A DNA stretch of 64,000 bases from assembly GCF_022538185.1 (NCBI RefSeq), contig NZ_JAKYXC010000002.1, positions 1 to 64,000 of the forward strand, read 5' to 3'. The DNA comes from Microbacterium sp. CFH 31415 (GTDB taxonomy: Bacteria > Actinomycetota > Actinomycetes > Actinomycetales > Microbacteriaceae). Positions 54,959 through 63,743 of the stretch are shown here, piece by piece (the first letter of the stretch is position 1; each line of letters starts with the position of its first letter). The notes beneath the pieces are model-generated. The model did no database searches and was not told the DNA's origin. It saw nothing but the letters and a program-made list of their open reading frames with translations. The position numbers were made by a program, and so were the translations under genes.

Positions 54959-54970
54959 TTCCTCGCTGAG
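54959..54970 (+). other. right attachment site (attR)
   Basis: TTCCTCGCTGAG, matching attL in 10 of 12 bases. The comM frame resumes precisely at GAG 54968, encoding E-A-G-E-F. The reconstructed attP is TTCCTCGCT-GAG-TCGGAG. Confidence 0.75.
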
Positions 54971-55576
54971 GCGGGGGAGTTCCAGGCCAGCGCGCTCGAT
55001 GCGCTGCGGCAGCCGCTCGAGAACGGGTCGATCACGATCCATCGCGCGAGCGCGACCGCCGAGTTCCCCGCCCGCTTCCAGCTCGTCATGGCGACGAATC
55101 CGTGTCCATGCGGCGACTACGGCATCCGCGGCGGAACGTGCACGTGTCCGCCCGCCGCCATCCGCCGCTACCTCGGACGACTCTCCGGCCCGCTGCTCGA
55201 TCGCATCGACATAGAGCTGACTCTCGCCCGAGTGTCGGTGGCGCAGCGCGAGCAGTCGACGGCAGCCCTCACGACCGCGACCGCGCGGCAGCGCGTGGCC
55301 GAGGCCCGCGACCGCACGGCGCGGCGGCTCGCCGGCACGCCGTGGCGGGTGAACGCCGAGGTCTCAGGAGCCTGGCTGCGCGATGGCCCCGCTGCGCCTC
55401 CGCCGGCGGTACGTCGGCCGCTCGATGCGGCGCTCCATCGTGGTGCCCTCACCCTGCGCGGCTACGACAGGGTCTTGCGCGTGGCGTGGTCGTTGGCCGA
55501 CCTCGACGCGAGCGCGCAGCTCGGGACCGAGCACATCGGCCGTGCGCTCTACCTGAAGAAGGGGATCGCGCTATGA
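54968..55576 (+). pseudogene. comM: comM, 3' part, cut by the element
   Basis: The last 202 codons of ComM in frame from GAG 54968: EAGEFQASALDALRQPLENG, the ATNPCPCGDYG and TCTCPPAAIRRYLGR region, and the C-terminal Mg-chelatase domain (LRGYDRVLRVAWSLADLDAS). No start codon of its own is evident. The stop overlaps the dprA ATG (ATGA), so dprA has probably lost its normal coupled translation from the comM transcript. Confidence 0.95.
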
Positions 55577-56763
55577 CCGCGCTCGACCTCTCGCCGGCGA
55601 CGGCACGCAGACTGCTCGGACCGTTCGCGCCCGCCGAGGGCGATGACGCGGTGGTCGACCGTCTGGCGACGGTCGTGTGGTGCCACCTGCTCGAGCCCGG
55701 CGACTCGGTGGCGGGGCAGCTCCTCGCGGGCCTCGGCCCGTCGGAGTCGCTGCGGCTCGCGGTCGGTGACAGCACCACCGCGCTGCTCGGTGAGACGGAA
55801 CTCGCGACGGCACGAAAGCGCTGGCTGCCGAGGCTCTCCCTCACGCACGTCGGCGATGCGCTGCACAGCGCGGCGAGGGCAGGTGTGCAGCTGGTGACGC
55901 GGAGCGATCCCGAATGGCCGGAGCAGGTCGACGATCTCGGACTGCACGCGCCGGTCTGCCTGTGGGTGCGCGGCGCCGCGGTGCGGCTCAGCGAGCTGCG
56001 TCCCTCCGTCGCCGTCGTGGGCGCCCGGGCGGCGACGTCGTACGGTGAGCATGTCGCCATCGAGCTCGCCGCAGAACTGGCCGGCAGTGGGATCGCGGTC
56101 GTCTCGGGCGGCGCGTACGGCATTGACGCTGCGGCACATCGGGCGACGCTGAGCGTCGGCGGGCTGACGGTCGCCCTCCTCGCGGGCGGCGTCGACCGCG
56201 CCTACCCTGCCGGCAACGCGGGCCTGATCGATCGCATCGCGGCGTCCGGTGCCGTCGTGAGCGAAGTTCCCTGCGGATCGGCGCCGACGAAGTGGCGGTT
56301 CCTGCAGCGCAATCGGCTCATCGCCGCCCTTGCCGGCGCCACGGTGGTCGTCGAGGCCGGGTGGCGCAGCGGCTCGCTCAACACTGCGGGCCACGCGGCG
56401 GCGCTTTCCCGGCCGCTGGGCGCGGTTCCGGGGCCCATCACCTCGGCCGCATCGGCGGGAACTCACCGGCTGCTGCGCGAGTACGGCGCTCAATGCATCA
56501 CGAGCGCCGCCGACATCCGCGAGATGATCGGCTTCGACGGCACCGCGCCGTTCGGCGCGATGCCGTACGAGGGCGACCGCACCGACGACACCACCCGGGT
56601 CCGCGACGCGCTCAGTGTTCGGGCATGGCGCGAGACGGCCGACGTGGCCCGCCGGGCCGGAATGGCACCCGACGAGGTCGAAGCGATCCTCGGCCTGCTG
56701 GATCTCGAGGGGAGCGTCGCCCGTGGCCCCGGCGGCTGGCGCAAGGCCGGCAGCCGGGAGTGA
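55573..56763 (+). CDS. dprA: DNA processing protein DprA
   Basis: DprA of 396 residues loads RecA on incoming single-stranded DNA in transformation. The Rossmann-like domain has SVAVVGARAATSYGEHVAIE, VVSGGAYGIDAAAHRATL, GGVDRAYPAGNAGLID and VEAGWRSGSLNTAGHAAAL; the C-terminal winged helix ends in VARGPGGWRK. ATG 55573 overlaps comM. It appears intact although comM upstream is split; after element insertion its expression may depend on read-through of the right comM fragment. Confidence 0.95.
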   Translation: MTALDLSPATARRLLGPFAPAEGDDAVVDRLATVVWCHLLEPGDSVAGQLLAGLGPSESLRLAVGDSTTALLGETELATARKRWLPRLSLTHVGDALHSAARAGVQLVTRSDPEWPEQVDDLGLHAPVCLWVRGAAVRLSELRPSVAVVGARAATSYGEHVAIELAAELAGSGIAVVSGGAYGIDAAAHRATLSVGGLTVALLAGGVDRAYPAGNAGLIDRIAASGAVVSEVPCGSAPTKWRFLQRNRLIAALAGATVVVEAGWRSGSLNTAGHAAALSRPLGAVPGPITSAASAGTHRLLREYGAQCITSAADIREMIGFDGTAPFGAMPYEGDRTDDTTRVRDALSVRAWRETADVARRAGMAPDEVEAILGLLDLEGSVARGPGGWRKAGSRE

Positions 56764-56848
56764 CGCTTCCCGTCGGCGCGCCGCGCCGCCGCGGTGCGCC
56801 GCGGTGCGCCGCGGGGCCGGTCGGCGCGGGCCGGGGCAAGCTGGGGGA

Positions 56849-57757
56849 GTGAGGATCAGCAGGGCAGCCGAGACGTACGTCACGCATCTCGCCGACGTCC
56901 GTCGGCTCGCGCCTGCGACTGTCCGTGCGTACCGCTCCGACCTCGCCGACCTCACGGCGGCCAGTGCTGACGCCGAGCTGACCGACATCGACCTCGAGCA
57001 GCTCCGCGACTGGCTGTGGCAGGCGACGCAGCGCGGCGACGCTCGGTCGACGATCGCCCGCCGCACCTCGTCGGCACGTGGGTTCTTCGCGTGGGCGGTC
57101 GAGGAGCACCTCCTCGACACCGACCCCAGCCTGCGCCTGGTTGCGCCCAAGCGCGGGCGCACCCTGCCGAAGGTCGCGGCATCCGATTCGCTCACTGCTC
57201 TCCTCGATCTGCTGCGCGATGCAGCGGCCGACGGGGATCCGGTGGCCCTTCGCGATCACGCGCTGCTCGAACTGCTCTACGGCGCCGCCGTGCGCGTTTC
57301 GGAGCTGTGCGGGCTCGACCTCGATGACATCGACGCCCGGCGACGCACGGTACGCGTGCTCGGCAAGGGCTCGAAGGAGCGCGTCGTGCCGTTCGGCGGC
57401 GCCGCCGGTCGCGCGCTCGACGCGTACCTCGTCCGAGGCCGCCCCGCGCTGCTCGCTCGTGCGGGCCGCCATGCGCCGGCGACCGCAGCGGTTTTCCTCG
57501 GGGCGCGGGGCGGGCGCATGGGCACGCGCGCCGTCTACGACGTGGTCTCGCGCGTGCTCGGTCCGGAGCTCGGGGCCCCTGTCGGACCCCACTCATTGCG
57601 GCACTCCGCCGCGACGCACCTCCTCGACGGCGGTGCGGATCTGCGCGCGGTGCAGGAGATCCTCGGCCACGCCAGCCTCGGCACGACGCAGATCTACACG
57701 CACGTCTCGAGCGAGCGGCTGACGGCGACCTATCGCCTCGCGCACCCCCGCGCCTGA
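56849..57757 (+). CDS. xerC: tyrosine recombinase XerC
   Basis: Chromosomal Xer recombinase of 302 residues, for dimer resolution at dif. The SAM-like N-terminal domain (YVTHLADVRRLAPATVRAYR) is followed by catalytic residues: Arg in GAAVRVSELCGLDLDD, Lys in GKGSKERVVPFG, His-x-x-Arg in HSLRHSAATHLLDGG, and the LGHASLGTTQIYTH block with the nucleophile Tyr. GTG 56849 has GGGGG upstream. It is outside the element and in its usual place after dprA, so it is not the element integrase. Confidence 0.93.
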   Translation: MRISRAAETYVTHLADVRRLAPATVRAYRSDLADLTAASADAELTDIDLEQLRDWLWQATQRGDARSTIARRTSSARGFFAWAVEEHLLDTDPSLRLVAPKRGRTLPKVAASDSLTALLDLLRDAAADGDPVALRDHALLELLYGAAVRVSELCGLDLDDIDARRRTVRVLGKGSKERVVPFGGAAGRALDAYLVRGRPALLARAGRHAPATAAVFLGARGGRMGTRAVYDVVSRVLGPELGAPVGPHSLRHSAATHLLDGGADLRAVQEILGHASLGTTQIYTHVSSERLTATYRLAHPRA

Positions 57758-57824
57758 CCGCAGGGCATGCCCGCGAGCCGGCCGACGCCCGGGCCCACCC
57801 AGCCATCACCGGCGGGCGCAGCGA

Positions 57825-58373
57825 TCAGCAGCAGGGGAGGAGGACCGCGCGCGGCACGTCGCCGAGCAGAAGCATGGGGTTGACGTACTCGCCATGCAGC
57901 CGCACCCCGAAGTGCAGAGCGCCAGCCGCGGTGTGCCCGCCGAGGGCGATCGTGCCGACGGCGTCGCCCGACCTGAGCGTCGCGCCCGGTCGCAGGTCGC
58001 TGTTGATGGGCTCGAGCGTCGTCACCAGGCCGTCGCCGTGCTCGATGGTCAGAATCCCGCGGCCGGCGACCGGGCCAGAGAAGGCCACCGTGCCCGCGGC
58101 AGGCGACCGCACCTCGAACGAGTCCACGGCCTCGAGGTCGATCCCTCGGTGGCCGGCGCCGTAGGCGTGCGCCGGCGCCTGGAACGGCCGGACCAAGCGG
58201 AACGCCGCGCTCGGCCACACCCACCCGCGATCTGCTAGCCCGGCGGCGTGCCGGGCATCCACCTCGTCGTGCAGCGCCTGCGCGGAGACGGCGGACGACG
58301 TCAGCGCGATCGCGAGGGCGAGCACGGTCACCGCACATCGTCGGCGGAACGGAGCGGAGGTCGGGGTGCGCAC
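57825..58373 (-). CDS. secreted M23-family peptidase
   Basis: Protein of 182 residues. A signal peptide (FRRRCAVTVLALAIALTSSA) leads to a LytM/M23 domain: RPFQAPAHAYGAGHRGIDLE, GPVAGRGILTIEHGDGLVTT and GALHFGVRLHGEYVNP, with the metal-binding His/Asp and the HxH-like HFG. Such enzymes cut peptidoglycan peptides or act as their regulators. One His of the usual HLH motif is replaced (LHFG), so activity is uncertain. GTG 58373 is inferred from the signal peptide. The C-terminus ends in two Cys. Divergent from rpsB. Confidence 0.85.
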   Translation of the reverse strand: MRTPTSAPFRRRCAVTVLALAIALTSSAVSAQALHDEVDARHAAGLADRGWVWPSAAFRLVRPFQAPAHAYGAGHRGIDLEAVDSFEVRSPAAGTVAFSGPVAGRGILTIEHGDGLVTTLEPINSDLRPGATLRSGDAVGTIALGGHTAAGALHFGVRLHGEYVNPMLLLGDVPRAVLLPCC

Positions 58374-58471
58374 CCCTCGACGATGGCGCGCGCAGGGACG
58401 GGTGTGATCACCGAAGGAGAAGCCGGTGGAGGGGATGGCCCGACCGCGCGCGGGGGAGAAGGGGCTGCTGT

Positions 58472-58477
58472 TACACT
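58472..58477 (+). promoter_or_regulatory. -10 box and start of the rpsB leader
   Basis: TACACT within TTACACTGG is a good -10. The transcript would have a leader of nearly 200 nt before the rpsB ATG, long enough for the S2 autoregulation known in other bacteria. The leader has a hairpin-rich start but no motif I can name. This covers 58374-58680. Confidence 0.45.
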
Positions 58478-58680
58478 GGACCCTGCATCCCGCTTGTCGG
58501 GATGACTCCGCGTGCCCAGAGCGCGGCGGCGATCCACCCGATCCCGCGGCGCGGCATCCACTCCCAACGGTCTCACAGAGCTTCTGCGAGCGGGCGTGTG
58601 CCGGGCACCAGGCTCGTCGGCTTCTTGCCGGCAGAACACAACCGCAAGAGGCGCGTGAGCGCCAGAACAGGAGAACGGCT

Positions 58681-59604
58681 ATGGCCGTCGTCACCATTCG
58701 CCAGCTGCTCGACAGCGGCGTCCACTTCGGACACCAGACCCGCCGGTGGAATCCGAAGGTCAAGCGCTTCATCCTCACGGAGCGCTCGGGCATTCACATC
58801 ATCGACCTGCAGCAGTCGCTGACGTACATCGACAAGGCGTACGACTTCGTCAAGGAGACCGTCGCCCACGGCGGCACCATCCTCTTCGTCGGCACGAAGA
58901 AGCAGGCGCAGGAGATCGTCGCCGAGCAGGCGACCCGCGTCGGCCAGCCCTACGTCAACCAGCGCTGGCTCGGTGGCCTCCTCACCAACTTCCAGACGGT
59001 GTCCAAGCGCCTTGCGCGCATGAAGGAGCTCGAAGAGCTCAACTTCGACGATCCGGCTGCGAGCGGCTTCACGAAGAAGGAGCTGCTGATCAAGAAGCGC
59101 GAGCTCGACAAGCTCCACAAGTCGCTCGGCGGCATCCGCAACCTCCAGAAGACCCCTTCGGCCATCTGGGTCATCGACGCCAAGCGCGAGCACCTCGCGG
59201 TCGACGAAGCCACGAAGCTCGGCATCCCGGTCATCGGCATCCTCGACACGAACGCCGACCCGGACGAGTTCCAGTACCCGATCCCCGGCAACGACGACGC
59301 GATCCGCTCGGTGAGCCTGCTCACGCGCATCATCGCCGACGCCGCCGCCGAGGGACTCATCCAGCGTCACCAGCCGACCGACGAATCGGCCGACGCTGAG
59401 CCTCTCGCCGACTGGGAGCGCGAGCTGCTCGAGCAGAGCGCGCCGGAGCAGTCGTCCGCCGAGACCGAGAAGGTCGCCGACGAGGCGATCGCCGCCGCCG
59501 ACCTGGCCGAGGCCGTCGAGGCCGAGCAGGCCGTCGAGGGCGAGGCCGCGACCGAGTCGGCCGCCGACGCCGAGGGCGCTGCCGCCGCCGAGGCCGCCAA
59601 GTAA
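58681..59604 (+). CDS. rpsB: 30S ribosomal protein uS2
   Basis: uS2 of 307 residues. The core ([59 protein letters not shown] [18 protein letters not shown]) is complete, and a tail of about 60 residues rich in Ala and Glu follows, as is common in actinobacteria. AGGAG precedes ATG 58681. tsf follows by 112 bp. Confidence 0.97.
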   Translation: MAVVTIRQLLDSGVHFGHQTRRWNPKVKRFILTERSGIHIIDLQQSLTYIDKAYDFVKETVAHGGTILFVGTKKQAQEIVAEQATRVGQPYVNQRWLGGLLTNFQTVSKRLARMKELEELNFDDPAASGFTKKELLIKKRELDKLHKSLGGIRNLQKTPSAIWVIDAKREHLAVDEATKLGIPVIGILDTNADPDEFQYPIPGNDDAIRSVSLLTRIIADAAAEGLIQRHQPTDESADAEPLADWERELLEQSAPEQSSAETEKVADEAIAAADLAEAVEAEQAVEGEAATESAADAEGAAAAEAAK

Positions 59605-59716
59605 TTCGGCACTGCCGCATGAACTCCGCCCCGGCGGGATCGGACTGAGTCAACGCACTCAGGCCGGTCCCGCCGAGGCATCCTCAGCACTCATCACAAT
59701 CAAGGAGCCGCCACCC

Positions 59717-60544
59717 ATGGCAAACTTCACGATCGCCGACATCAAGGCGCTGCGCGACCAGCTCGGCACGGGCATGGTCGACACGAAGAAGGCTCTCGAA
59801 GAGGCCGACGGCGACGTCGAGAAGGCCGTCGAGATCCTGCGTCTCAAGGGCGCGAAGGGCAACGCCAAGCGCGCCGACCGTTCCACCAGCGAGGGTCTCG
59901 TCGCCGCTCGCGAGCAGGACGGCAAGGTCACGCTGATCGAGCTCGCGTGCGAGACCGACTTCGTGGCGAAGAACGACCGCTTCATCGCGCTGGCCGAGAA
60001 GGTCGCCGATGCCGCTGCCGCCGCGTCCGCCGACTCGGTGGAGGCCGCTCTCGCGGCCCCCGCCGGTTCGCAGACCGTCGCCCAGCTCATCGACGACGAG
60101 GCCGCGATCATCGGCGAGAAGGTCGAGCTGCGCCGCGTGCGCACGCTGACCGGCGACAAGTTCGAGGTCTACCTGCACAAGACCAGCAAAGACCTGCCCC
60201 CGCAGGTCGGCGTGGTCCTGGCGTACTCCGGTGACGACGCGGAGACCGCGCGCAGCCTGGCGCAGCACATCTCGTTCGCGAACCCGTCGTACCTCTCGCG
60301 CGACGAGGTCCCCGAGGCCGACGTCGAGAAGGAGCGCGAGATCGTCACCGAGATCTCCCGCAACGAGGGCAAGCCCGAGGCCGCACTCCCGAAGATCGTC
60401 GAGGGCCGCGTGAACGCGTTCTTCAAGCAGGTCTCCCTGCTCGACCAGGACTACGCCAAGGACAACAAGCTGTCCGTGGCCCAGGTCGCCAAGGACGCCG
60501 GTCTGACCCTCACGGGCTTCGCCCGCTTCAAGGTCGGCGCATAA
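59717..60544 (+). CDS. tsf: elongation factor Ts
   Basis: EF-Ts of 275 residues, the exchange factor for EF-Tu. The N-terminal UBA-like domain (IADIKALRDQLGTGMVDTKK) and the core (LIELACETDFVAKNDRFIAL and VEVYLHKTSK-like region, FKQVSLLDQDYAKDNKLSV) are standard. AAGGAG precedes the ATG. A strong terminator follows. Confidence 0.97.
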   Translation: MANFTIADIKALRDQLGTGMVDTKKALEEADGDVEKAVEILRLKGAKGNAKRADRSTSEGLVAAREQDGKVTLIELACETDFVAKNDRFIALAEKVADAAAAASADSVEAALAAPAGSQTVAQLIDDEAAIIGEKVELRRVRTLTGDKFEVYLHKTSKDLPPQVGVVLAYSGDDAETARSLAQHISFANPSYLSRDEVPEADVEKEREIVTEISRNEGKPEAALPKIVEGRVNAFFKQVSLLDQDYAKDNKLSVAQVAKDAGLTLTGFARFKVGA

Positions 60545-60553
60545 CATCTCGAG

Positions 60554-60587
60554 AAGGCCCGCATCGAACACCGATGCGGGCCTTTTC
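60554..60587 (+). terminator. intrinsic terminator after tsf
   Basis: AAGGCCCGCATCG (60554-60566) pairs perfectly with CGATGCGGGCCTT (60572-60584), 13 bp with AACAC loop, followed by TTCTC. Confidence 0.9.
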
Positions 60588-60627
60588 TCATGCCCTTAGG
60601 TAGTTTGTCCCCAACGAGAGGATCGTC

Positions 60628-61347
60628 GTGATCACTGAGACCACCGGGCGCCGCCGCGTCCTCCTGAAGCTGTCCGGAGAAGCCTTCGGCGGCGGGCAGC
60701 TGGGGGTCAACCCCGACGTCGTCAGCCAGATGGCCCGCGAGATCGCGGCAGCCGTCGACCGCGTCGAGATCGCCGTCGTCGTCGGCGGCGGCAACTTCTT
60801 CCGCGGCGCCGAGCTGAGCCAGCGTGGCATGGACCGCGGCCGAGCCGACTACATGGGCATGCTCGGCACCGTCATGAACGCCCTCGCACTGCAGGACTTC
60901 CTCGAGCAGGCAGGTGCCGCCACGCGCGTGCAGTCGGCGATCTCGATGACCCAGGTCGCCGAGCCCTACATCCCGCGGCGCGCGGAGCGCCACATGGAGA
61001 AGGGACGCGTGGTGATCTTCGGGGCCGGTGCGGGCCTGCCCTACTTCTCCACCGATACCGTCGCCGCCCAGCGCGCTCTGGAGATCGACGCGCAGGAGGT
61101 GCTGGTCGCCAAGAACGGCGTCGACGGCGTCTACACGGCAGATCCGAAGACGGATGCCTCGGCCACCAAGATCGACCGCATCACCTACCTGGACGCGCTC
61201 CAGCGCGGCCTCAAGGTGGTCGACTCGACCGCCTTCAGCCTGTGCATGGACAACAAGATGGACATGCGGGTCTTCGGCATGGAGCCTGCAGGCAATGTGA
61301 CGCGCGCGCTGCTCGGCGAGTCCATCGGCACGCTCGTCACGGCGTGA
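60628..61347 (+). CDS. pyrH: UMP kinase
   Basis: UMP kinase of 239 residues making UDP. Blocks [47 protein letters not shown] and the C-terminal [16 protein letters not shown] are typical. GTG 60628 has GAGAGGA upstream. frr follows after 51 bp, as in most bacteria. Confidence 0.96.
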   Translation: MITETTGRRRVLLKLSGEAFGGGQLGVNPDVVSQMAREIAAAVDRVEIAVVVGGGNFFRGAELSQRGMDRGRADYMGMLGTVMNALALQDFLEQAGAATRVQSAISMTQVAEPYIPRRAERHMEKGRVVIFGAGAGLPYFSTDTVAAQRALEIDAQEVLVAKNGVDGVYTADPKTDASATKIDRITYLDALQRGLKVVDSTAFSLCMDNKMDMRVFGMEPAGNVTRALLGESIGTLVTA

Positions 61348-61398
61348 ATCGCGCCGCTGAGTAGACTGATCAGGCCCCACCCCGATGAAGGAGACACA

Positions 61399-61953
61399 GT
61401 GATCGCGGACGTCTTGGCCGATGCCGGAGCACGCATGGACCGTGCCGTCGAAGCTGCGAAGGATGACTTCGCCACGGTTCGAACCGGGCGTGCGAACCCC
61501 CAGCTCTTCCAGAAGGTGCTGGTGGACTACTACGGCACCCCGACGCCGCTCGCGCAGCTGGCGTCGATCAACAACCCCGAGGCGCGCTCGCTCATCATCA
61601 CGCCGTACGACAAGTCGGCGCTGAAGGCGATCGAGCAGGCCATCCGCGACATCCCGAATCTCGGCGTGAACCCCACGAATGACGGCAACATCGTGCGTGT
61701 CACGATGCCCGAGCTCACCGAGGAGCGCCGCAAGGAGTACGTCAAGCTGGTTCGCTCCAAGGGCGAGGACCACAAGGTGCACCTGCGCGGCATCCGTCGC
61801 AAGTCGAAGGACGACATCGACGCCCTCAAGAGCGAGTTCGGCGAGGACGAGCTCAATCGCGCCGAGAAGGAGCTCGACGTCCTCACGCGGGCGCACGTCG
61901 ACGCGATCGACGAGGCGCTCAAGCGCAAAGAAGCCGAGCTGCTCGAGGTCTGA
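61399..61953 (+). CDS. frr: ribosome recycling factor
   Basis: RRF of 184 residues that splits post-termination ribosomes with EF-G. The sequence [39 protein letters not shown] and the [19 protein letters not shown] region are complete. GTG 61399 has AAGGAG at eight bases. The following cdsA starts six bases after its stop. Confidence 0.97.
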   Translation: MIADVLADAGARMDRAVEAAKDDFATVRTGRANPQLFQKVLVDYYGTPTPLAQLASINNPEARSLIITPYDKSALKAIEQAIRDIPNLGVNPTNDGNIVRVTMPELTEERRKEYVKLVRSKGEDHKVHLRGIRRKSKDDIDALKSEFGEDELNRAEKELDVLTRAHVDAIDEALKRKEAELLEV

Positions 61954-61958
61954 ACCTG

Positions 61959-63125
61959 ATGTCCGATGCACCCGGAGAGCCTGCGGGGGGTGGCTCGTCA
62001 CTCCCTGCGGCTCCGCTGACCCGTCGCGAGGCGGCTGAGGCCCGCCGAGACGCCGACACCGAGGTCGTCGCCGAGAACGAGGGCGATGCCTCCACCGCGC
62101 CGGACGTCCCTGCGTTCGCCGTGCCGGCTGCCTCCGAGCCCGCAGACTCCGGGCCCGTCGTCCAATCGCACCTCCGCGCCAAGCGCTCCGAGTTCGAGAC
62201 GCAGGTGGCGCACGCGCGGGCGGAGTTCGAGACCCAGGTCGCGCATGCGCGCGCCGAGTTCGAAGAGGCCAACGAGCGCATCAAGGCGCGCACCGGCCGC
62301 GATCTGATCCTGGCCACGCTCATCGGCGTCGCCGCCGGAGCGGTGCTCGTCGGTTCGCTGATCTTCGTGAAGCAGCTGTTCGTGGTGTTCGCCCTCGCCG
62401 CCGTGCTCCTGGGCGTCTTCGAGTTCTCGCGGGCCCTCGTCGCGGCCGGCCGCAAGATCGATCTGGTCCCGCAGCTCGTCGCGGGCGGGATCATCGTGGT
62501 GTCGGGCTACTTCCTCGAGCTGTGGCTGCACTGGGTCGTCGTCTTCGTCGCGATCGCACTCGTCGTCGTCTGGCGGCTCCTCGCTCAGATGACCGCGCGC
62601 GACGGCCGCACGTACGGCGCAGTGCTGGGCGATGTGCTGATCGGCGGATTCATCCAGCTCTACGTCCCGTTCCTGGCCAGCCTGTGCGTGGTGCTGCTCG
62701 CCCAGGACGGCGGAGAGTGGTGGGTGCTGGCGTTCATCGCGGTCGTCGTCGCCGCCGACACCGGCGCCTACGCCGCAGGCATCATGTTCGGCAAGCATCC
62801 GATGGCGCCGCGGATCAGCCCTAAGAAGACCTGGGAGGGGTTCGGGGGCGCTGTCGTCGCCGTGATCATCGCCGGCGTCCTGCTGGGGATCTTCATGCTC
62901 GGGCTCAGCTGGTGGGCGGGCATCGTGATCGGCGTCGTCATCCTCGGAACGGCCACCGCCGGCGACCTAGGAGAATCGATGATCAAGCGCGACCTCGGTA
63001 TCAAGGACATGAGCTCCTGGCTGCCCGGTCACGGCGGTGTGCTCGATCGACTCGACTCGATCCTGCCGTCGGCGGCCGCCGCGCTGGCCCTCTATTACCT
63101 CTTCACCCCCCTGGTGGCATCATGA
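61959..63125 (+). CDS. cdsA: phosphatidate cytidylyltransferase with repeat-containing N-terminal extension
   Basis: CDP-diglyceride synthase of 388 residues, makes CDP-diacylglycerol for membrane lipids. The C-terminal signature is GDLGESMIKRDLGIKDMSSW and RLDSILPSA, after about eight membrane segments starting near 110. The first 105 residues are a soluble extension: Ala/Pro-rich, then a coiled coil containing an exact 11-residue tandem repeat, EFETQVAHARA twice, followed by EFEEANERIKAR. The extension is not part of the enzyme fold and may bind a partner. The stop overlaps the DivIVA-repeat gene (ATGA). Confidence 0.94.
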   Translation: MSDAPGEPAGGGSSLPAAPLTRREAAEARRDADTEVVAENEGDASTAPDVPAFAVPAASEPADSGPVVQSHLRAKRSEFETQVAHARAEFETQVAHARAEFEEANERIKARTGRDLILATLIGVAAGAVLVGSLIFVKQLFVVFALAAVLLGVFEFSRALVAAGRKIDLVPQLVAGGIIVVSGYFLELWLHWVVVFVAIALVVVWRLLAQMTARDGRTYGAVLGDVLIGGFIQLYVPFLASLCVVLLAQDGGEWWVLAFIAVVVAADTGAYAAGIMFGKHPMAPRISPKKTWEGFGGAVVAVIIAGVLLGIFMLGLSWWAGIVIGVVILGTATAGDLGESMIKRDLGIKDMSSWLPGHGGVLDRLDSILPSAAAALALYYLFTPLVAS

Positions 63126-63685
63126 CGACTGAGCCTGCCGGCCCTCCGGCGGCGTTCCCCGAGACTCGTGGGCGCGAGAAGGGCTACGACAAGAAGGCCG
63201 TCGACGACTTCCTCGCCCGCGCCCGCACGGCCTTCGAGGCCGGGGGAGAGCGGCTCACCGCGGCCGACGTGCGTCGCGTCGCCTTCCCGCTGGTCCGTCG
63301 CGGCTACGTGATCTCGTCAGTCGACGCCGCTCTCGGTCGCATCGAAGACGCGTTCGCCGCCCGCGAGCGCGAGGCGGCGGTGTCGGATCACGGCGCGCAC
63401 GCCTGGGTGGGCAAGACCCGCGAGACCGCACAGGTCGTCCTCGACCGGCTGTCCCGCCCTCGCGGTCGACGCTTCGATCGTGTGTCGATGCTGCGCTACG
63501 GCTACCGCGTCGACGAGGTGGATCTCGTCGCCGACAAGGTCTCGCGCTTCATCGAGTCGGGGGAGTCGGTGACGGTCGAGCAGGTGCGGTCGGTGGCATT
63601 CCGCATGCAGCGGGGCGGCTACCGCGAGACGCAGGTCGACGCCGTGCTGGACTCCGTCGTCGAGATCATGCTCGCGGTGACATGA
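63122..63685 (+). CDS. DivIVA-repeat protein
   Basis: Protein of 187 residues made of about four DivI1A-type repeats, each a Gly-Tyr motif followed by an Asp-hydrophobic helix: GYDKKAVDDFLARARTAFE, RGYVISSVDAALGRIEDAF, YGYRVDEVDLVADKVSRFI and GGYRETQVDAVLDSVVEIM. Each is the short region that in DivIVA binds membranes. There is no long coiled coil, so it is not Wag31 itself. Coupled to cdsA by an ATGA overlap, it may link lipid synthesis with polar or septal growth; this is inference. Confidence 0.85.
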   Translation: MTTEPAGPPAAFPETRGREKGYDKKAVDDFLARARTAFEAGGERLTAADVRRVAFPLVRRGYVISSVDAALGRIEDAFAAREREAAVSDHGAHAWVGKTRETAQVVLDRLSRPRGRRFDRVSMLRYGYRVDEVDLVADKVSRFIESGESVTVEQVRSVAFRMQRGGYRETQVDAVLDSVVEIMLAVT

Positions 63686-63728
63686 CGCCGCGCCTCGATC
63701 TCGGATGGCACCTGCCGATGACGATCGC

Positions 63729-63734
63729 TAGACT
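63729..63734 (+). promoter_or_regulatory. leaderless -10 box of the last gene
   Basis: TAGACT ends nine bases before the GTG at 63744. Confidence 0.45.
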
Positions 63735-63743
63735 CGGGGAACT

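Larger units (their letters stand above)
42437..54967. mobile_element. serine-integrase element in comM; candidate capsid-encoding phage satellite with defence cargo
   Basis: About 12.5 kb lies between the two comM halves. Parts in order: capsid gene, two terminators, four small co-directional genes (two with zinc-type Cys pairs or a terminase-small-like region), a Cro/CI-like regulator, primase-polymerase, RepA/RecA-like ATPase, an AT-richer gap with an inverted repeat and a minus-strand 57-residue membrane protein, a small serine recombinase, a defence-like block on both strands, and a large serine integrase by the right end. GC content and codon use are lower than the host by eye. No portal, large terminase, protease, tail or lysis gene is present, so it cannot form phage alone. 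This composition fits an integrative phage satellite; a remnant prophage is the alternative. Confidence 0.85.

Noticed and set aside
42425..54965. TTCCTCG as attachment core
   Set aside because: Crossover there would give GCT (Ala) in place of the Walker B Asp codon in the restored comM, so the shared GAG is the better core.
56849..57757. Tyrosine recombinase as integrase of the element
   Set aside because: It is 1.9 kb outside the right end, in the normal chromosomal place of XerC after dprA, and the element has its own serine integrase by the att site.
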